The notes: a model not told the origin generated them from the letters alone. DNA of 61,414 nt from Bordetella parapertussis (GCA_943331005.2 CALQJX020000022.1:1-61414), one strand, 5' to 3'. Positions 1 to 10,538 are shown, counted from the first letter of the stretch. Numbers and translations are program-made.

Positions 1-225
1 GGTATGTTCACGATCAAAGGAACGATAGGTACAGGCAATGAAGAGGTGACAGTAGATGTTACAAACATGCTGGGTCAGGTAGTGTACAGAGGCGCAGCAA
101 CAACCAAACAAGGCAAACTGGATACACAGGTGCAGCTGGACAACAAACTGGCGAACGGCATGTATATCCTCACCCTCCGCAACGGAGAGGAACAGAAAGT
201 GTTCCACTTCGTAATGGAGCAATAA
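1..225 (+). CDS. C-terminal fragment of a T9SS-secreted protein (type A sorting domain), 5' end outside window
   Basis: The reading frame is open from the first base, so this is the last 74 codons of a longer gene. The fragment is the classic Por/T9SS type A C-terminal domain: a V-x-N-M-L-G-Q-V-V strand, a spacer, then L-A-N-G-M-Y-I-L and a final V-F-H-F-V strand. It closely resembles the C-terminus of the 2,445-residue protein downstream (same L-G/I-G-Q-V turn, same L-A-N-G-M-Y, same K-V-F-H-F-V ending), so the two are probably paralogous cargo proteins. The domain is recognised by the type IX translocon at the outer membrane and is normally cleaved. An ATG at base 4 exists but lies inside the domain and is not a plausible start. 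Function of the missing passenger is unknown. Confidence 0.85.
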   Translation, partial: GMFTIKGTIGTGNEEVTVDVTNMLGQVVYRGAATTKQGKLDTQVQLDNKLANGMYILTLRNGEEQKVFHFVMEQ

Positions 226-360
226 AGTATAGAATTTGAGATAATGAAAAGGGGTGGATGCAATTGCAATTCACCCCTTTTTGTTTGATTCCAACGATTG
301 GTAGTGTTTATTTGGCAAATGAAATTTTATTTAATAATCAATGGTTAATAAATGAAATAT

Positions 361-412
361 TTTCGTTGACAACTTTGATACATGTTATTTTTTATTTGTA
401 ATTTTTGCAACA
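361..412 (+). promoter_or_regulatory. Candidate promoter of the PKD adhesin gene
   Basis: The 200 bases upstream of the adhesin gene are AT-rich. TTTG motifs occur at 378-381 and 395-398, followed by a TAATTTTTGC stretch at 399-408, which approximates the Bacteroidota -7 box TAnnTTTG with one extra T. This is a weak match and the exact transcription start cannot be fixed. Confidence 0.25.
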
Positions 413-425
413 TTATACTGACCTT

Positions 426-3400
426 ATGCCCTTTGTCAGACTAAAGCAGGTTGTCCTGTATTTACTTTTATTGTTGCCGATAATTGGCAAAAGTCAGTCT
501 GCGTCTTTTACAGTAGATAATGCTTCAGGGTGTACACCATTGATCGTACATTTTTCAAACACTTCAACTGGTGCCACTTCGTACTCCTGGAATTTTGGTA
601 ACAGCACATCATCTGCCCTTTCAGATCCTTCTGTGAGCTATATAGCTCCTGGAAATTATACTGTTACACTTACTGCATACAACGGAGTGTCGTCTTCTAT
701 TGCATCAATGGTCATTAGTGTATATCCGTTGCCGGTAGTTTCTTTCATTGCAAGCGATACAACTGTTTGTCCGGGCACTGCTGTTACGTTCAGTAATACT
801 TCATTTCCCGGTACATCAGGCACTACATCTTACACTTGGAACTTCGGAGATGGCAGTACATCCAACCTTGCGAATCCTGTATATACACATGCTACTCCCG
901 GTTTTTATAATATTTCATTGTTTGTTACTAATAGCATGGGGTGTTTCAGGTCTTTGACCAAGCCATCCTATATGCAGGTATATACACCACCTGTTCCATT
1001 ATTTTCAGCAACAGGAACACTCATTTGTCAGCCTCCGGGTATTGTGCCGTTTGCCAATGCATCAGCAGGTACTGCTCCGCTTTCTTATAACTGGTCTTTT
1101 GGTGATGGCAGCGCGTCTTCTTCATTGCCTGCACCGGCGCATAGTTATACTGCACCGGGTAGTTATAATGTAAGATTGAAAGTTACTGATGCGAAAGGAT
1201 GTGTTGATAGTATGGTGCGAACAGGGTACGTATATGTGAGTGATCTTAACGCAGAGTTTCATACGCCATCATCCAGATGTCAGTTGGAATCTGTTCCATT
1301 TGCCAATTTTAGTACTTTCCACATCTCGCGTCTTTGGGATTTTGGCGATGGCTTCACTTCCTCAGATCCTATACCAACACATGCATATGCTTTGCCGGGA
1401 GTGTATAATATTAAACTCATTATTTTCGACGGTAGCTGTTATGATACAGTAATACATCCTATAACTATCAATCCTAACCCGACAGGATCATTTACAATAG
1501 TACCAACAATACCTTGTCCGGCTCCGGTAAATGTTACTTACAATGCAACTGTTTCTTTGGGTAGTGTTGTTAGATGGAAGTTTTTGGATGATTCGGTAGC
1601 TATTGGATCTAGCGTTACACACAACTATTTAGCGGGTAGGGTAGATACTACAGTTATGACTGTAACAAATGCTTTTGGTTGCGCCATTGTAGTAGAAAAA
1701 AAGGATACTGTTTTCTCATTCAGGTTATTACCCGAGGCAACCAGAGTATTTGGTTGTGCGCCATATAATACTTCATTTAGTGCTACACTTACGGCATCTG
1801 CATATAATCCTGTAACTGAAGAATTTTTCGATTTGCCTGTTCCATATATAGTATCATCTTACTCCTGGAACTTTGGCGATGGATCACCTGCGGTTTCCGG
1901 GCCTGCTCCATCACACACCTATACTGCAGTTGGTGCATTCACGGCTACCTGTACCATTACAACAACATCCGCTTGTGTTCGTACTAGCTCATTGATAATA
2001 AGAACAGGTACTTCACCAACAATTACTTTCACTGCTGCGCCAACACATATTTGTGCCGGACAAAATGTACATTTCACTAGCACTATTTCAGGCACAGTTA
2101 ATTCTTATTTCTGGAAGTATGGTGATGGTAAAGTAGATTCCGGTGTATTTTTTGCAAACCCTACCCATAGGTTCAATGTGCCTGGAATAGATACGGTAAG
2201 AGTAAGATCTTATCATAATGGATGCCCTAGTCCGGAGGCCAAGACATGGATTTTGATAGACTCTCCCAATGCGGTACCTATTTTCAATTATCTGTGTATA
2301 CCCAATAATGGTATAGCTTTTGGCGATAGTTCTTTAGGTGCCGATACCCGATTGTGGATCTTTGACGATGGTACAACTTCTTCGATAAAAAACCCTGTTC
2401 ATTATTATCCCGGATTGGCAGACTATAATGTACTGCTCACAACATATAATGCTGCAAGTGGTTGTAGAGACACAGTAGGGATAGATGTAGATCTTACTCC
2501 GCCACTACTGTTTTCTGTTGCAACAGATCCTACAATATGCCTTCATCAGTCAACTACTTTATGGGGCTATATTTTTGGTTCATCTGCCCAAAGGTACAGA
2601 TGGTATGATAATGGAAGCCTGATCATAGATACCCCTATAAACAATGTTTCTGTGACATTCAATACACAGGGTCTGCATGATATCTTTCTGGAGATATTGG
2701 ACACCCGTGGTTGCTTGGATACACTTATTAGGAATGACTATTTATTGGTAGGTAACCCAAATGATAGTTTCACAATAACGCCACCTGTAGGGTGTGGACC
2801 GCATACTGCTGTTTTTAATAATTTCAGTACAGGTATACCAGAGTGCAGGCTCACAAGTTACATGTGGGATTTTGGAGATGGTAGTATTCCAGTAGCAGCT
2901 GCAGTGCCTGGTGCTACCAATGTATATACTGTTCCGGGTACATACAGTGTCTCTCTTACTGTTACAGATAGTATAGGTTGCACAGCCACATCGTCTGCTC
3001 CGGCTACAGTTACTGTTTATCGCCCGCATGCAGCATTTTATGCCGATGCGAATAATATATGTATGGGTGCCAGTGCGCACTTCAATAATATTTCTACAGG
3101 TGGGGTGTCCTTCCTATGGATTTTTGGAGATGGAGCAACTTCTGTCACGCCGGCTCCTTATCATGTTTATACTACCAGTGGTATCTATACTATAAGACTG
3201 GTGGCTACCGATTCGCATGGTTGTTCAGATACAGCAACGTTATACAATTATATCAATGTTGTTTTGTCACCACATGCGTCATTTACCCTCAGCGATTCTT
3301 TTGCAGTTTGTCCGCCACTCAATGTAAACTTTACTAACACCACAACTGGTGCTGTTTCTTACAACTGGAACTTTGGCAACAGCTCTTCCTCAGTGGTAGT

Positions 3401-6400
3401 TAATCCCAGCAGTCCCTACATTGCATCGGGCTATTATACTGTAAGATTGGTTGCTTCCAATATTGCAGGATGCCGCGATACCGCTTACAGACATGTTAAT
3501 GTGTTTGGTTATACAGGTGCATTCAGTTATACTCCGGTAACGGGGTGTTTACCACAGTCAGTACATTTCAGTGCGTCGCTGGGTAGTTTTGCCAGCCTGG
3601 TTTGGGACTTTGGAGACGGTGTTACTTCCAGTGTTTCTATGTCAGATACTATTTCTCATGTTTATCCCTTTCAGGGTATGTATGTACCCAAACTTATTCT
3701 CACAGACACAACAGGTTGTACCAATTTCAGTATAGGTAGTGATACGATCAAAGTAGATAGAGTAATACCAAATTTCCGTATCACTCCCAATCCAGTATGC
3801 CAGGGAGCTGCTACTGCATTTATAGATTCGTCTTATGCTGCATATGCTGCACCTTCGTCATGGGCATGGTCTTTTGGTAGTGGTGCTACAGCAACAGGTA
3901 GTGCTCCGTTTCACACATTCACTGTAGCAGGTACCCATGTAGTAACACTCACAGCCACCAATGGTTATGGTTGCAATGCCACAGTAACTAAAACAGTTAC
4001 AGTAAATGCCGTACCTGATACTATTGCAGGATCTCGCGCAGTTTGTGCAGGATATACTACAACGCTTACCAATACTTCACCCTTGGGTATTTGGACTAGT
4101 AGTGCGCCGGGTATTGCATCGGTTACAGCTGGGGGTGTGGTAACAGGTATTGTGGCCGGTACTGCTACTATTACTTATACACTCTCCGCAGGTTGCATAT
4201 CCACTGCTGTTGTTACAGTATATGCGCTTCCGGGAACAATAACAGGTAGTAATAGCGTATGTGAAGGTGGTACGATAGCATTGTCTAATACAACATCCGG
4301 AGGTTCATGGAGCAGTAGTGCGCCGATGAAAGCTACAATAAATGCATCAGGCATGGTTATTGGTGTATCTGCAGGAACTGCGGTTATTACCTATACTTTG
4401 GGTAGTGGCTGTATAGCCGTCAAGACCATCACTATCAATCAGACACCCTTGCCAATTACAGGATCTTCAGCTGTTTGTAAAAGTAGCAGCATCACCTTAG
4501 TGGAAAGTTTGACAGGCGGTAGCTGGAGTTCCGGCGATCCATTGGTTGCTACTGTAGATGCGTCTGGCAATGTAACAGGCATCGTTGCAGGTACTGTCCG
4601 CATCACTTATGCTTTCGTTACAGGTTGTCTTGCCAATAAGCTCATCACAGTAAATCCTTTGCCCGATACTATAGTGGGCAATGCTAGTGTTTGTGCAGGT
4701 GCTAATGTTGCATTGAGTTGTGCAACTATCGGGGGTACCTGGAGCAGCAGCAATATTGTTGTGGCTCTTGCCAATCCGCTTACGGGTGTGGTAAATGGTG
4801 TGTCTGCAGGAGTGGTGAATATTACTTACACTCTGCCTACAGGTTGTGTTACATTCAGGTCCTTCACTGTAGATCCGGTGCCTGCACCAATTTATGGAAC
4901 TATGTTCATTTGCAATCATGCCACCACTGCCTTGTTTCAGAGTGCATCAGGCGGAACATGGATCAGCGGAAACCCTGCTGTGGCTGTTGTAGATGCAGCA
5001 GGTGTGGTTACAGGTGTAGCAGCTGGTAGTGCAGCTATTACTTACTTATTCAGTACAGGGTGTAATGTAGAGGCTGTTGTTACAGTAAATCCTTTACCCG
5101 ATACTATTGCAGGTAATCCTTCTTTGTGTTATGGTTTCAGTACAGTATTGTCCGAAACTACTTTTGGTGGGGTATGGAGCAGTACTGATCCTGCCGTAGC
5201 TCCTGTAAGCACTTCTGGTGTGGTCACTGCGCTAACATTTGGTACTTCAATTATCTCATATACTTTGCCCACGGGTTGCGCTGCTAAAGTGGTTGTTACA
5301 GTAAACAGTATTCCGGATCCTATAACCGGCATCACTAATGCATGTATCGGCTCTCATGTACATCTGTCTACTACATCTACGGGAGGTACATGGGCGAGTG
5401 CAGATGTGTCTGTGGCTACTATTGATATGTATTCCGGCGATTATGTAGGATACAATGCAGGTACAGTTATCATCAGTTATATATCTGCAGCGGGTTGTGT
5501 TACGTATACAATACTTACTATTGAGGCATTGCCACCTTCTATTGTTGGTGGTCCTACTGTCTGTGCAGGTTTTGCGGTCAATCTCACCAATGCCATGCCA
5601 GGTGGCACCTGGAATAGCGACCCTGCGGCTTCACTGGTGGGTACCATTCATCCTGTTACCGGTGTTGTTACCGGTATCACCCCGGGTACAGTTACAGTAA
5701 CATACACGATCTTGACGGGTTGTACCCGTAATCTTGTTGTTACAGTATTGCCGCTTCCGTCGGTCATTAGTGGCCCACCTGCAGTATGTTTGGGCGAGAC
5801 AGTTACTTTGTCAAATAGTACACCCGGTGGCACATGGTCCAGTAGCGATACTGCAAAAGCATTAGTAAATACTTTTAGTGGTGTGGTTGCTGGTGTTGCG
5901 GCTGGTAATGTCGTTATTACCTATCATGTAAGCACAGGTTGTTTCAATATTCTCCATATGACAGTCAATCCGCTTCCTGCTCCGATAGCCGGATCCGGTC
6001 ATGTATGCGAGGGTAGTAATGTCGCTTTGACCAGTGCTACAACAGGTGGTATCTGGATCAGTGGTCATACCGATACTGCGACTGTTACTTATACTGGTGG
6101 TGTGGTTACTGGTGTTGACGCAGGTGTTGTGCCAATATCTTATGTGCTGGCTACAGGGTGTATGGTTGTCAAACAAATGACAGTTGACGCAACCCCGCCA
6201 CTCATTTCGGGCACTCCTCATATTTGTATAGGTAGTTTCGTATCACTAAGCAATGCTATGTCCGGTGGCGCATGGTTCAGTAGTAATACAGCAGTTGCAA
6301 CGGTAGGTACTGCGTCGGGCGTGGTTACTTCAGTAGCATTAGGTACTGCTTATATCAGTTACATATTGCCTGTTACGGGTTGTGCTGCTATTAAGCTGGT

Positions 6401-7763
6401 TACGGTACACCCTTTACCGGCAGTGTACAATGTTACCGGCGGCGGCAATTATTGTTCAGGGGCGGCTGGTGTGCATGTTGGCTTGTCAGGTTCTCAGCCA
6501 GGCGTTAGTTATGTGTTATACTATGGTAGTGCCGCTACCGGCTACATGGCTGGTTCGGGCTTTCCGCTCGATTTCGGACTGCTCACGCCTGCAGGTATTT
6601 ATACTGTGCAGGCAACAGATGTTACAAGTGGTTGCATGCGGAATATGGCGGGTAGTGCGCTTGTCAATATTATGCCATTGGTTACACCTGTAGTTGCAGT
6701 AGCACCATCTCCCGATGATAGTTCGTGTACCGGACAAACTGTTACATTCACTCCGTTGCTTACCAATGGTGGTGCTGCTCCTTCCTTTCTGTGGAAGGTA
6801 AATGGAGTTGTTGTGAGTTCATCACCGACTTATTCCTTCATTCCTGCTCATGGTGATGTGATCTCGGTTACAGTTACAAGCAATGCCGCTTGTCTGGCTA
6901 CAGCCACAGCAACAGGTGCGCTCACTATGACAGTTTTACCTTATTCAGATCCGTTGGTGGCTGTTTCTGTATTGCCCGGAGATACTGTTTGCCAGTTCTC
7001 GCCTGCGGTATTTACAGCTTTACCTACATATGGCGGATACACACCTCAGTATTTCTGGAAGGTAAATGGAACTTATGCGGGTACAGGTATCACTTACTCC
7101 TATGTGCCACTTCAGGCCGATGTTGTTTCCTGTATCATGACCAGCAACTATCGCTGCCGCCTCCAGGATTCCGCATTCAGTGCCGGGGTGACAGTTACTG
7201 TTGATTCTCTTACACCGCCACGTGTTACAATTGTAGCCGATCCAGGACTTGCCATTCCTCCCGGTGCGCCGGTTACACTACATGCCTATGCCGAACATGC
7301 AGGAAACGCTCCTGCATATCAGTGGCGGGTCAATGGTTATCCTGTATCGGGTGCTACCAATGCTATCTACACTGCTGTCTTCAACAACAAAGATTCTGTA
7401 GTATGTGTGGTTACCAGCAATGGCGTTTGTAACGATCTTTCTTCCTTTGCATGGGTGTTCATCATCGCTCAGCCTCCCCTGGTTGCTAACATCATGGCCG
7501 AAGAAGAACTCACTTTGCTTCCCAATCCCAATACCGGTAGCTTTTTGCTGCGTGGCAATGGTCTCTTAGTAAATGCTGATCCTATTCCTTTCTCTGTACT
7601 CGATGTCATAGGTCAGGTAATCTACAAAGGTAATCTGCAGGTAAAAGATGGTAGGATAGAACAGGAGGTTGTTCTTGGTGCTGACCTTGCGAATGGAATG
7701 TATCTCTTACAGACAGATATTGCCGGAGATCGTAAAGTATTCCATTTTGTGCTCAAAAGATAG
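426..7763 (+). CDS. Giant PKD/BIG2-repeat cell-surface protein with T9SS sorting domain
   Basis: The protein has about 2,445 residues. The ATG at 426 is preferred to an in-frame TTG at 405 because it places a good signal peptide (M-P-F-V-R-L-K then a leucine-rich core ending G-K-S-Q-S) at the N-terminus. Residues ~25-1200 contain about 14 PKD-type repeats, recognisable by W-N-F-G-D-G / W-D-F-G-D-G cores. Residues ~1200-2010 contain 11 repeats of about 68 residues with the pattern I-x-G-x-x-x-V-C-x-G ... G-G-x-W-S-S ... G-V-V-x-G-V-x-A-G ... I-T-Y-x-L-x-x-G-C, a BIG2-like fold with one cysteine pair per repeat. Three further Ig-like repeats with F-x-W-K-V-N-G cores follow. The last ~75 residues form a type A sorting domain beginning L-L-P-N-P-N-T-G. 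No enzymatic domain is visible, so an adhesin or matrix role is inferred. Confidence 0.9.
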   Translation: MPFVRLKQVVLYLLLLLPIIGKSQSASFTVDNASGCTPLIVHFSNTSTGATSYSWNFGNSTSSALSDPSVSYIAPGNYTVTLTAYNGVSSSIASMVISVYPLPVVSFIASDTTVCPGTAVTFSNTSFPGTSGTTSYTWNFGDGSTSNLANPVYTHATPGFYNISLFVTNSMGCFRSLTKPSYMQVYTPPVPLFSATGTLICQPPGIVPFANASAGTAPLSYNWSFGDGSASSSLPAPAHSYTAPGSYNVRLKVTDAKGCVDSMVRTGYVYVSDLNAEFHTPSSRCQLESVPFANFSTFHISRLWDFGDGFTSSDPIPTHAYALPGVYNIKLIIFDGSCYDTVIHPITINPNPTGSFTIVPTIPCPAPVNVTYNATVSLGSVVRWKFLDDSVAIGSSVTHNYLAGRVDTTVMTVTNAFGCAIVVEKKDTVFSFRLLPEATRVFGCAPYNTSFSATLTASAYNPVTEEFFDLPVPYIVSSYSWNFGDGSPAVSGPAPSHTYTAVGAFTATCTITTTSACVRTSSLIIRTGTSPTITFTAAPTHICAGQNVHFTSTISGTVNSYFWKYGDGKVDSGVFFANPTHRFNVPGIDTVRVRSYHNGCPSPEAKTWILIDSPNAVPIFNYLCIPNNGIAFGDSSLGADTRLWIFDDGTTSSIKNPVHYYPGLADYNVLLTTYNAASGCRDTVGIDVDLTPPLLFSVATDPTICLHQSTTLWGYIFGSSAQRYRWYDNGSLIIDTPINNVSVTFNTQGLHDIFLEILDTRGCLDTLIRNDYLLVGNPNDSFTITPPVGCGPHTAVFNNFSTGIPECRLTSYMWDFGDGSIPVAAAVPGATNVYTVPGTYSVSLTVTDSIGCTATSSAPATVTVYRPHAAFYADANNICMGASAHFNNISTGGVSFLWIFGDGATSVTPAPYHVYTTSGIYTIRLVATDSHGCSDTATLYNYINVVLSPHASFTLSDSFAVCPPLNVNFTNTTTGAVSYNWNFGNSSSSVVVNPSSPYIASGYYTVRLVASNIAGCRDTAYRHVNVFGYTGAFSYTPVTGCLPQSVHFSASLGSFASLVWDFGDGVTSSVSMSDTISHVYPFQGMYVPKLILTDTTGCTNFSIGSDTIKVDRVIPNFRITPNPVCQGAATAFIDSSYAAYAAPSSWAWSFGSGATATGSAPFHTFTVAGTHVVTLTATNGYGCNATVTKTVTVNAVPDTIAGSRAVCAGYTTTLTNTSPLGIWTSSAPGIASVTAGGVVTGIVAGTATITYTLSAGCISTAVVTVYALPGTITGSNSVCEGGTIALSNTTSGGSWSSSAPMKATINASGMVIGVSAGTAVITYTLGSGCIAVKTITINQTPLPITGSSAVCKSSSITLVESLTGGSWSSGDPLVATVDASGNVTGIVAGTVRITYAFVTGCLANKLITVNPLPDTIVGNASVCAGANVALSCATIGGTWSSSNIVVALANPLTGVVNGVSAGVVNITYTLPTGCVTFRSFTVDPVPAPIYGTMFICNHATTALFQSASGGTWISGNPAVAVVDAAGVVTGVAAGSAAITYLFSTGCNVEAVVTVNPLPDTIAGNPSLCYGFSTVLSETTFGGVWSSTDPAVAPVSTSGVVTALTFGTSIISYTLPTGCAAKVVVTVNSIPDPITGITNACIGSHVHLSTTSTGGTWASADVSVATIDMYSGDYVGYNAGTVIISYISAAGCVTYTILTIEALPPSIVGGPTVCAGFAVNLTNAMPGGTWNSDPAASLVGTIHPVTGVVTGITPGTVTVTYTILTGCTRNLVVTVLPLPSVISGPPAVCLGETVTLSNSTPGGTWSSSDTAKALVNTFSGVVAGVAAGNVVITYHVSTGCFNILHMTVNPLPAPIAGSGHVCEGSNVALTSATTGGIWISGHTDTATVTYTGGVVTGVDAGVVPISYVLATGCMVVKQMTVDATPPLISGTPHICIGSFVSLSNAMSGGAWFSSNTAVATVGTASGVVTSVALGTAYISYILPVTGCAAIKLVTVHPLPAVYNVTGGGNYCSGAAGVHVGLSGSQPGVSYVLYYGSAATGYMAGSGFPLDFGLLTPAGIYTVQATDVTSGCMRNMAGSALVNIMPLVTPVVAVAPSPDDSSCTGQTVTFTPLLTNGGAAPSFLWKVNGVVVSSSPTYSFIPAHGDVISVTVTSNAACLATATATGALTMTVLPYSDPLVAVSVLPGDTVCQFSPAVFTALPTYGGYTPQYFWKVNGTYAGTGITYSYVPLQADVVSCIMTSNYRCRLQDSAFSAGVTVTVDSLTPPRVTIVADPGLAIPPGAPVTLHAYAEHAGNAPAYQWRVNGYPVSGATNAIYTAVFNNKDSVVCVVTSNGVCNDLSSFAWVFIIAQPPLVANIMAEEELTLLPNPNTGSFLLRGNGLLVNADPIPFSVLDVIGQVIYKGNLQVKDGRIEQEVVLGADLANGMYLLQTDIAGDRKVFHFVLKR

Positions 7764-7843
7764 AATTTCTGAGGTTATCCCCACATTTGGCAGACTGTAC
7801 CAACAGCCTGCCATTTTTATGAATATGGATAGATAGGGCGGTG

Positions 7844-7851
7844 TATCTTTG
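7844..7851 (+). promoter_or_regulatory. Candidate -7 box upstream of sppA
   Basis: TATCTTTG fits the Bacteroidota consensus TAnnTTTG exactly and sits 18 bases before the sppA start codon. No clear TTTG -33 partner is visible, so this is a partial match. Confidence 0.35.
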
Positions 7852-7868
7852 CCGCAAATACTACACTT

Positions 7869-9647
7869 ATGAAAGAATTCTTCCGGTCGTTTTTTGCATC
7901 GCTGCTGGCCATTATCGTCTCCGGTTTTTTACTGGTTTTTGTTGTTGTTGCGCTCATTATAGGTGTTGCCAAATCAGTAACAGAAAAGGAAAATAAGACA
8001 GTCTCCGGCGATGTTATGGTAATAGACCTCACCAAGCGTATTCACGAGATAGGTGAAACCAATCCCTTTTCTGCTTTTGGCGAAGGGCCGTCATACAGGG
8101 CGGGTCTGTACGATATGACTCAGGCTATTGCCCATGCTGCAACAGACCCTGAGATCAAGGGTATTTACCTCAAGCTGGGTCCTACACCCAATGGCTGGGC
8201 TATGCTGCAGGAACTACAGCATGCCCTGCTCGATTTCAGATCTTCAGGCAAGTTCATTTACGGCTATGGCGAGAACATCACTCAGGGAGCATACTTTGCG
8301 GCAACGGCTGCAGATAGTATATTCCTCAATCCTGCAGGTAGTATAGAATTGAAAGGGTTTTCTACTGTGCTTTCTTTCTTCAAAGGCACGCTGGATAAAC
8401 TGGAGGTGCAGCCGGAGATCTTCTATGCAGGTCGTTTCAAAAGCGCTACAGAGCCTTTCCGTACCGATCGCATGAGTGAGCCGAATAAAATACAGGTTAA
8501 AGAGTTTCAGGATGCTATGTGGCGCGAGTATGTAGTGGCTACTGCAAGGTATGCACGCATCAATCCCGATACTGTTCAGCTTCTGGCATACAATGGCGCT
8601 ATCCAGTTTCCTGCAGATGCATTGCGCAATCACATTGTAGGTGGTTTGCTTTATGCCGATCAGGTAGAACAGCTTATAAGAAGGAAAACAGGACGGACAG
8701 AAAAAGAAGACATCGAGTTCGTAACCATAAACGACTATGCCGATATGGTAAAGGTAGCTAAGAAAAGCGCTCCTGCCCGCATAGCTGTTTTGTTTGCAGA
8801 AGGTGATATTGTAGACGGAGAGCAGGAAGGCGATTATCAGATAGCTTCAAAGACTTTCTGCGAAGAGGTGCGCAAACTCAGAATGAATGATAAGGTAAAG
8901 GCGGTAGTGCTCAGGGTGAACTCTCCGGGTGGTAGTGCGCTGGCGTCAGAGATTATACTGCGCGAGCTGTTGTTGCTGAAGGAGAAGAAACCGCTTATAG
9001 TGTCTATGGGCAACTATGCGGCTTCCGGCGGATACTATATTGCCAGCCATGCCGATAGCATCTTTGCCATGCCCAACACCATTACAGGTAGCATAGGTGT
9101 TTTTGGTATGATGTTCAACATTGAGAAGATGATGAAGAATAAGCTGGGTGTCACTTTCGATGGGGTGAAGAATACACCCTATGCCGATTTTCCTACCATG
9201 ACAAGGCCATTTAGTCCTGAAGAAGCGGTGCTGATGCAGCGTTCTATAGATACTATATATACACAGTTCAAGGGACGTGTAGCGACCGGGAGAAGATTGC
9301 CTGCTGCCGATGTGGATTCTATAGCACAAGGACGAGTATATACGGGTGGCCGTGCATTGAAGCTGGGTCTGGTAGATGCACTTGGCGGGCTCGACAGGGC
9401 TATAACCAGCGCTGCTATTAAAGCCGGACTGAAGTCTTATAAAGTAGTTACCTATCCCGAGCCTGTAGATAAATTCAGTTCGCTGATGAAAAGGATCAAC
9501 AACAATACCGAAGCTAAGGCTGCTATTAAGGCAGCTATGAAAGAAGAGATAGGCGCCGGTTATGACTGGTACGAGAAACTGCAGGGGCTGCAACGCATGA
9601 ATGGTCGTGCTATGATGTCTATGCCATTTGTGTATACAGTAGATTAG
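7869..9647 (+). CDS. sppA: Signal peptide peptidase SppA, 67K type (S49 protease)
   Basis: The protein has 592 residues, the usual size of the long, tandem-domain SppA. A membrane anchor occupies residues ~8-34 and the rest faces the periplasm. The catalytic lysine is visible as K191 in the motif A-G-R-F-K-S-A-T-E-P-F. The nucleophile is S386 in N-Y-A-A-S-G-G-Y-Y, after the conserved V-N-S-P-G-G-S-A turn. Both residues of the Ser-Lys dyad are therefore present, in the N- and C-terminal halves as expected. The family degrades cleaved signal peptides and membrane fragments. surE starts 52 bases after the stop, so the two are probably co-transcribed. Confidence 0.95.
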   Translation: MKEFFRSFFASLLAIIVSGFLLVFVVVALIIGVAKSVTEKENKTVSGDVMVIDLTKRIHEIGETNPFSAFGEGPSYRAGLYDMTQAIAHAATDPEIKGIYLKLGPTPNGWAMLQELQHALLDFRSSGKFIYGYGENITQGAYFAATAADSIFLNPAGSIELKGFSTVLSFFKGTLDKLEVQPEIFYAGRFKSATEPFRTDRMSEPNKIQVKEFQDAMWREYVVATARYARINPDTVQLLAYNGAIQFPADALRNHIVGGLLYADQVEQLIRRKTGRTEKEDIEFVTINDYADMVKVAKKSAPARIAVLFAEGDIVDGEQEGDYQIASKTFCEEVRKLRMNDKVKAVVLRVNSPGGSALASEIILRELLLLKEKKPLIVSMGNYAASGGYYIASHADSIFAMPNTITGSIGVFGMMFNIEKMMKNKLGVTFDGVKNTPYADFPTMTRPFSPEEAVLMQRSIDTIYTQFKGRVATGRRLPAADVDSIAQGRVYTGGRALKLGLVDALGGLDRAITSAAIKAGLKSYKVVTYPEPVDKFSSLMKRINNNTEAKAAIKAAMKEEIGAGYDWYEKLQGLQRMNGRAMMSMPFVYTVD

Positions 9648-9699
9648 TAGTTGTGTCCTTACTTTCATTAATATCAAAGCGTTAATAGCAATAGAGAAC

Positions 9700-10473
9700 A
9701 TGCATCATAAAGAACCGGTAATACTGATAACGAATGACGATGGTATAACTGCGCCCGGCATCAAAGCCCTCGTAGAGGCGGTGCGTGGCCTGGGCAGGGT
9801 AGTGGTGGTGGCTCCGGATAGTCCGCAGTCGGGAATGGGGCATGCTATCACTATTGGTCAGCCTCTGCGACTGGATAAGGTGGATGTCTTTGAGGGCATT
9901 GAGTCATGGCAATGCAGCGGCACCCCTGCCGACTGTGTGAAGCTGGCCCGCGACAAGATTCTGCATACCAAGCCCGATATATGTCTCAGTGGTATCAATC
10001 ATGGTGCCAATCATTCTATTAATGTCATCTACTCAGGCACTATGAGTGCAGCCATGGAGGCAGCTATAGAAGGTATTCCTTCTATAGGTTTGTCCAGTCT
10101 CGACTTCAGCTTTCATGCCGATTTTACCATAGCTGCCCGTGTGGCACACGAGCTCACAGTGCGAATGCTGTCGCAGCCATTGCCGGAGCATATATTGCTG
10201 AATGTGAACATACCTGTGGTAGCCGAGGCCGACTATAAGGGGCTGAAGATATGCAGGCAGGCATATGCAAGATGGCAAGAGCAGTTCGACCATCGTAAAG
10301 ATCCGCGCGGTAAAGACTATTACTGGATGGTAGGTAAGTTCATGAACATGGATAAGGGCGATGGTACTGACGTAGAAGCGCTGAGTCAGGGGTATGCATC
10401 GATCGTTCCCATTACCATAGACTTTACCAACAACACTATGAAGAACTGGCTCGAGCAAGAGTGGCAGTTCTAA
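9700..10473 (+). CDS. surE: 5'/3'-nucleotidase SurE
   Basis: At 257 residues this is standard length for SurE, a divalent-metal-dependent survival-protein phosphatase acting on nucleoside monophosphates. The N-terminal metal site I-L-I-T-N-D-D-G is at residues 8-15 (D13, D14). The S-G-M-G-H loop is near residue 44, and the second metal/active-site loop S-G-I-N-H-G-A-N near residue 107 is followed by Y-S-G-T-M-S-A-A-M-E-A. The ATG at 9700 directly precedes the first beta strand and no alternative is needed. It follows sppA closely and is closed by a strong hairpin terminator at 10509-10538. Confidence 0.95.
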   Translation: MHHKEPVILITNDDGITAPGIKALVEAVRGLGRVVVVAPDSPQSGMGHAITIGQPLRLDKVDVFEGIESWQCSGTPADCVKLARDKILHTKPDICLSGINHGANHSINVIYSGTMSAAMEAAIEGIPSIGLSSLDFSFHADFTIAARVAHELTVRMLSQPLPEHILLNVNIPVVAEADYKGLKICRQAYARWQEQFDHRKDPRGKDYYWMVGKFMNMDKGDGTDVEALSQGYASIVPITIDFTNNTMKNWLEQEWQF

Positions 10474-10508
10474 ACTCGTTTATTTATTACTCTTTTAGTA
10501 TTTTGTGT

Positions 10509-10538
10509 AAACAACAGCATGGTTTTGCTGTTGTTTTT
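10509..10538 (+). terminator. Intrinsic terminator after surE
   Basis: An 11-bp perfect stem (AAACAACAGCA paired with TGCTGTTGTTT) with a 6-base loop continues into a T-run. It lies between surE and the aminotransferase gene. Confidence 0.8.

Noticed and set aside
4020..6420. Regularly repeated DNA that could be mistaken for a CRISPR-like array
   Set aside because: The repeats are about 200 bases long, diverged, and encode the BIG2-like modules of the adhesin.
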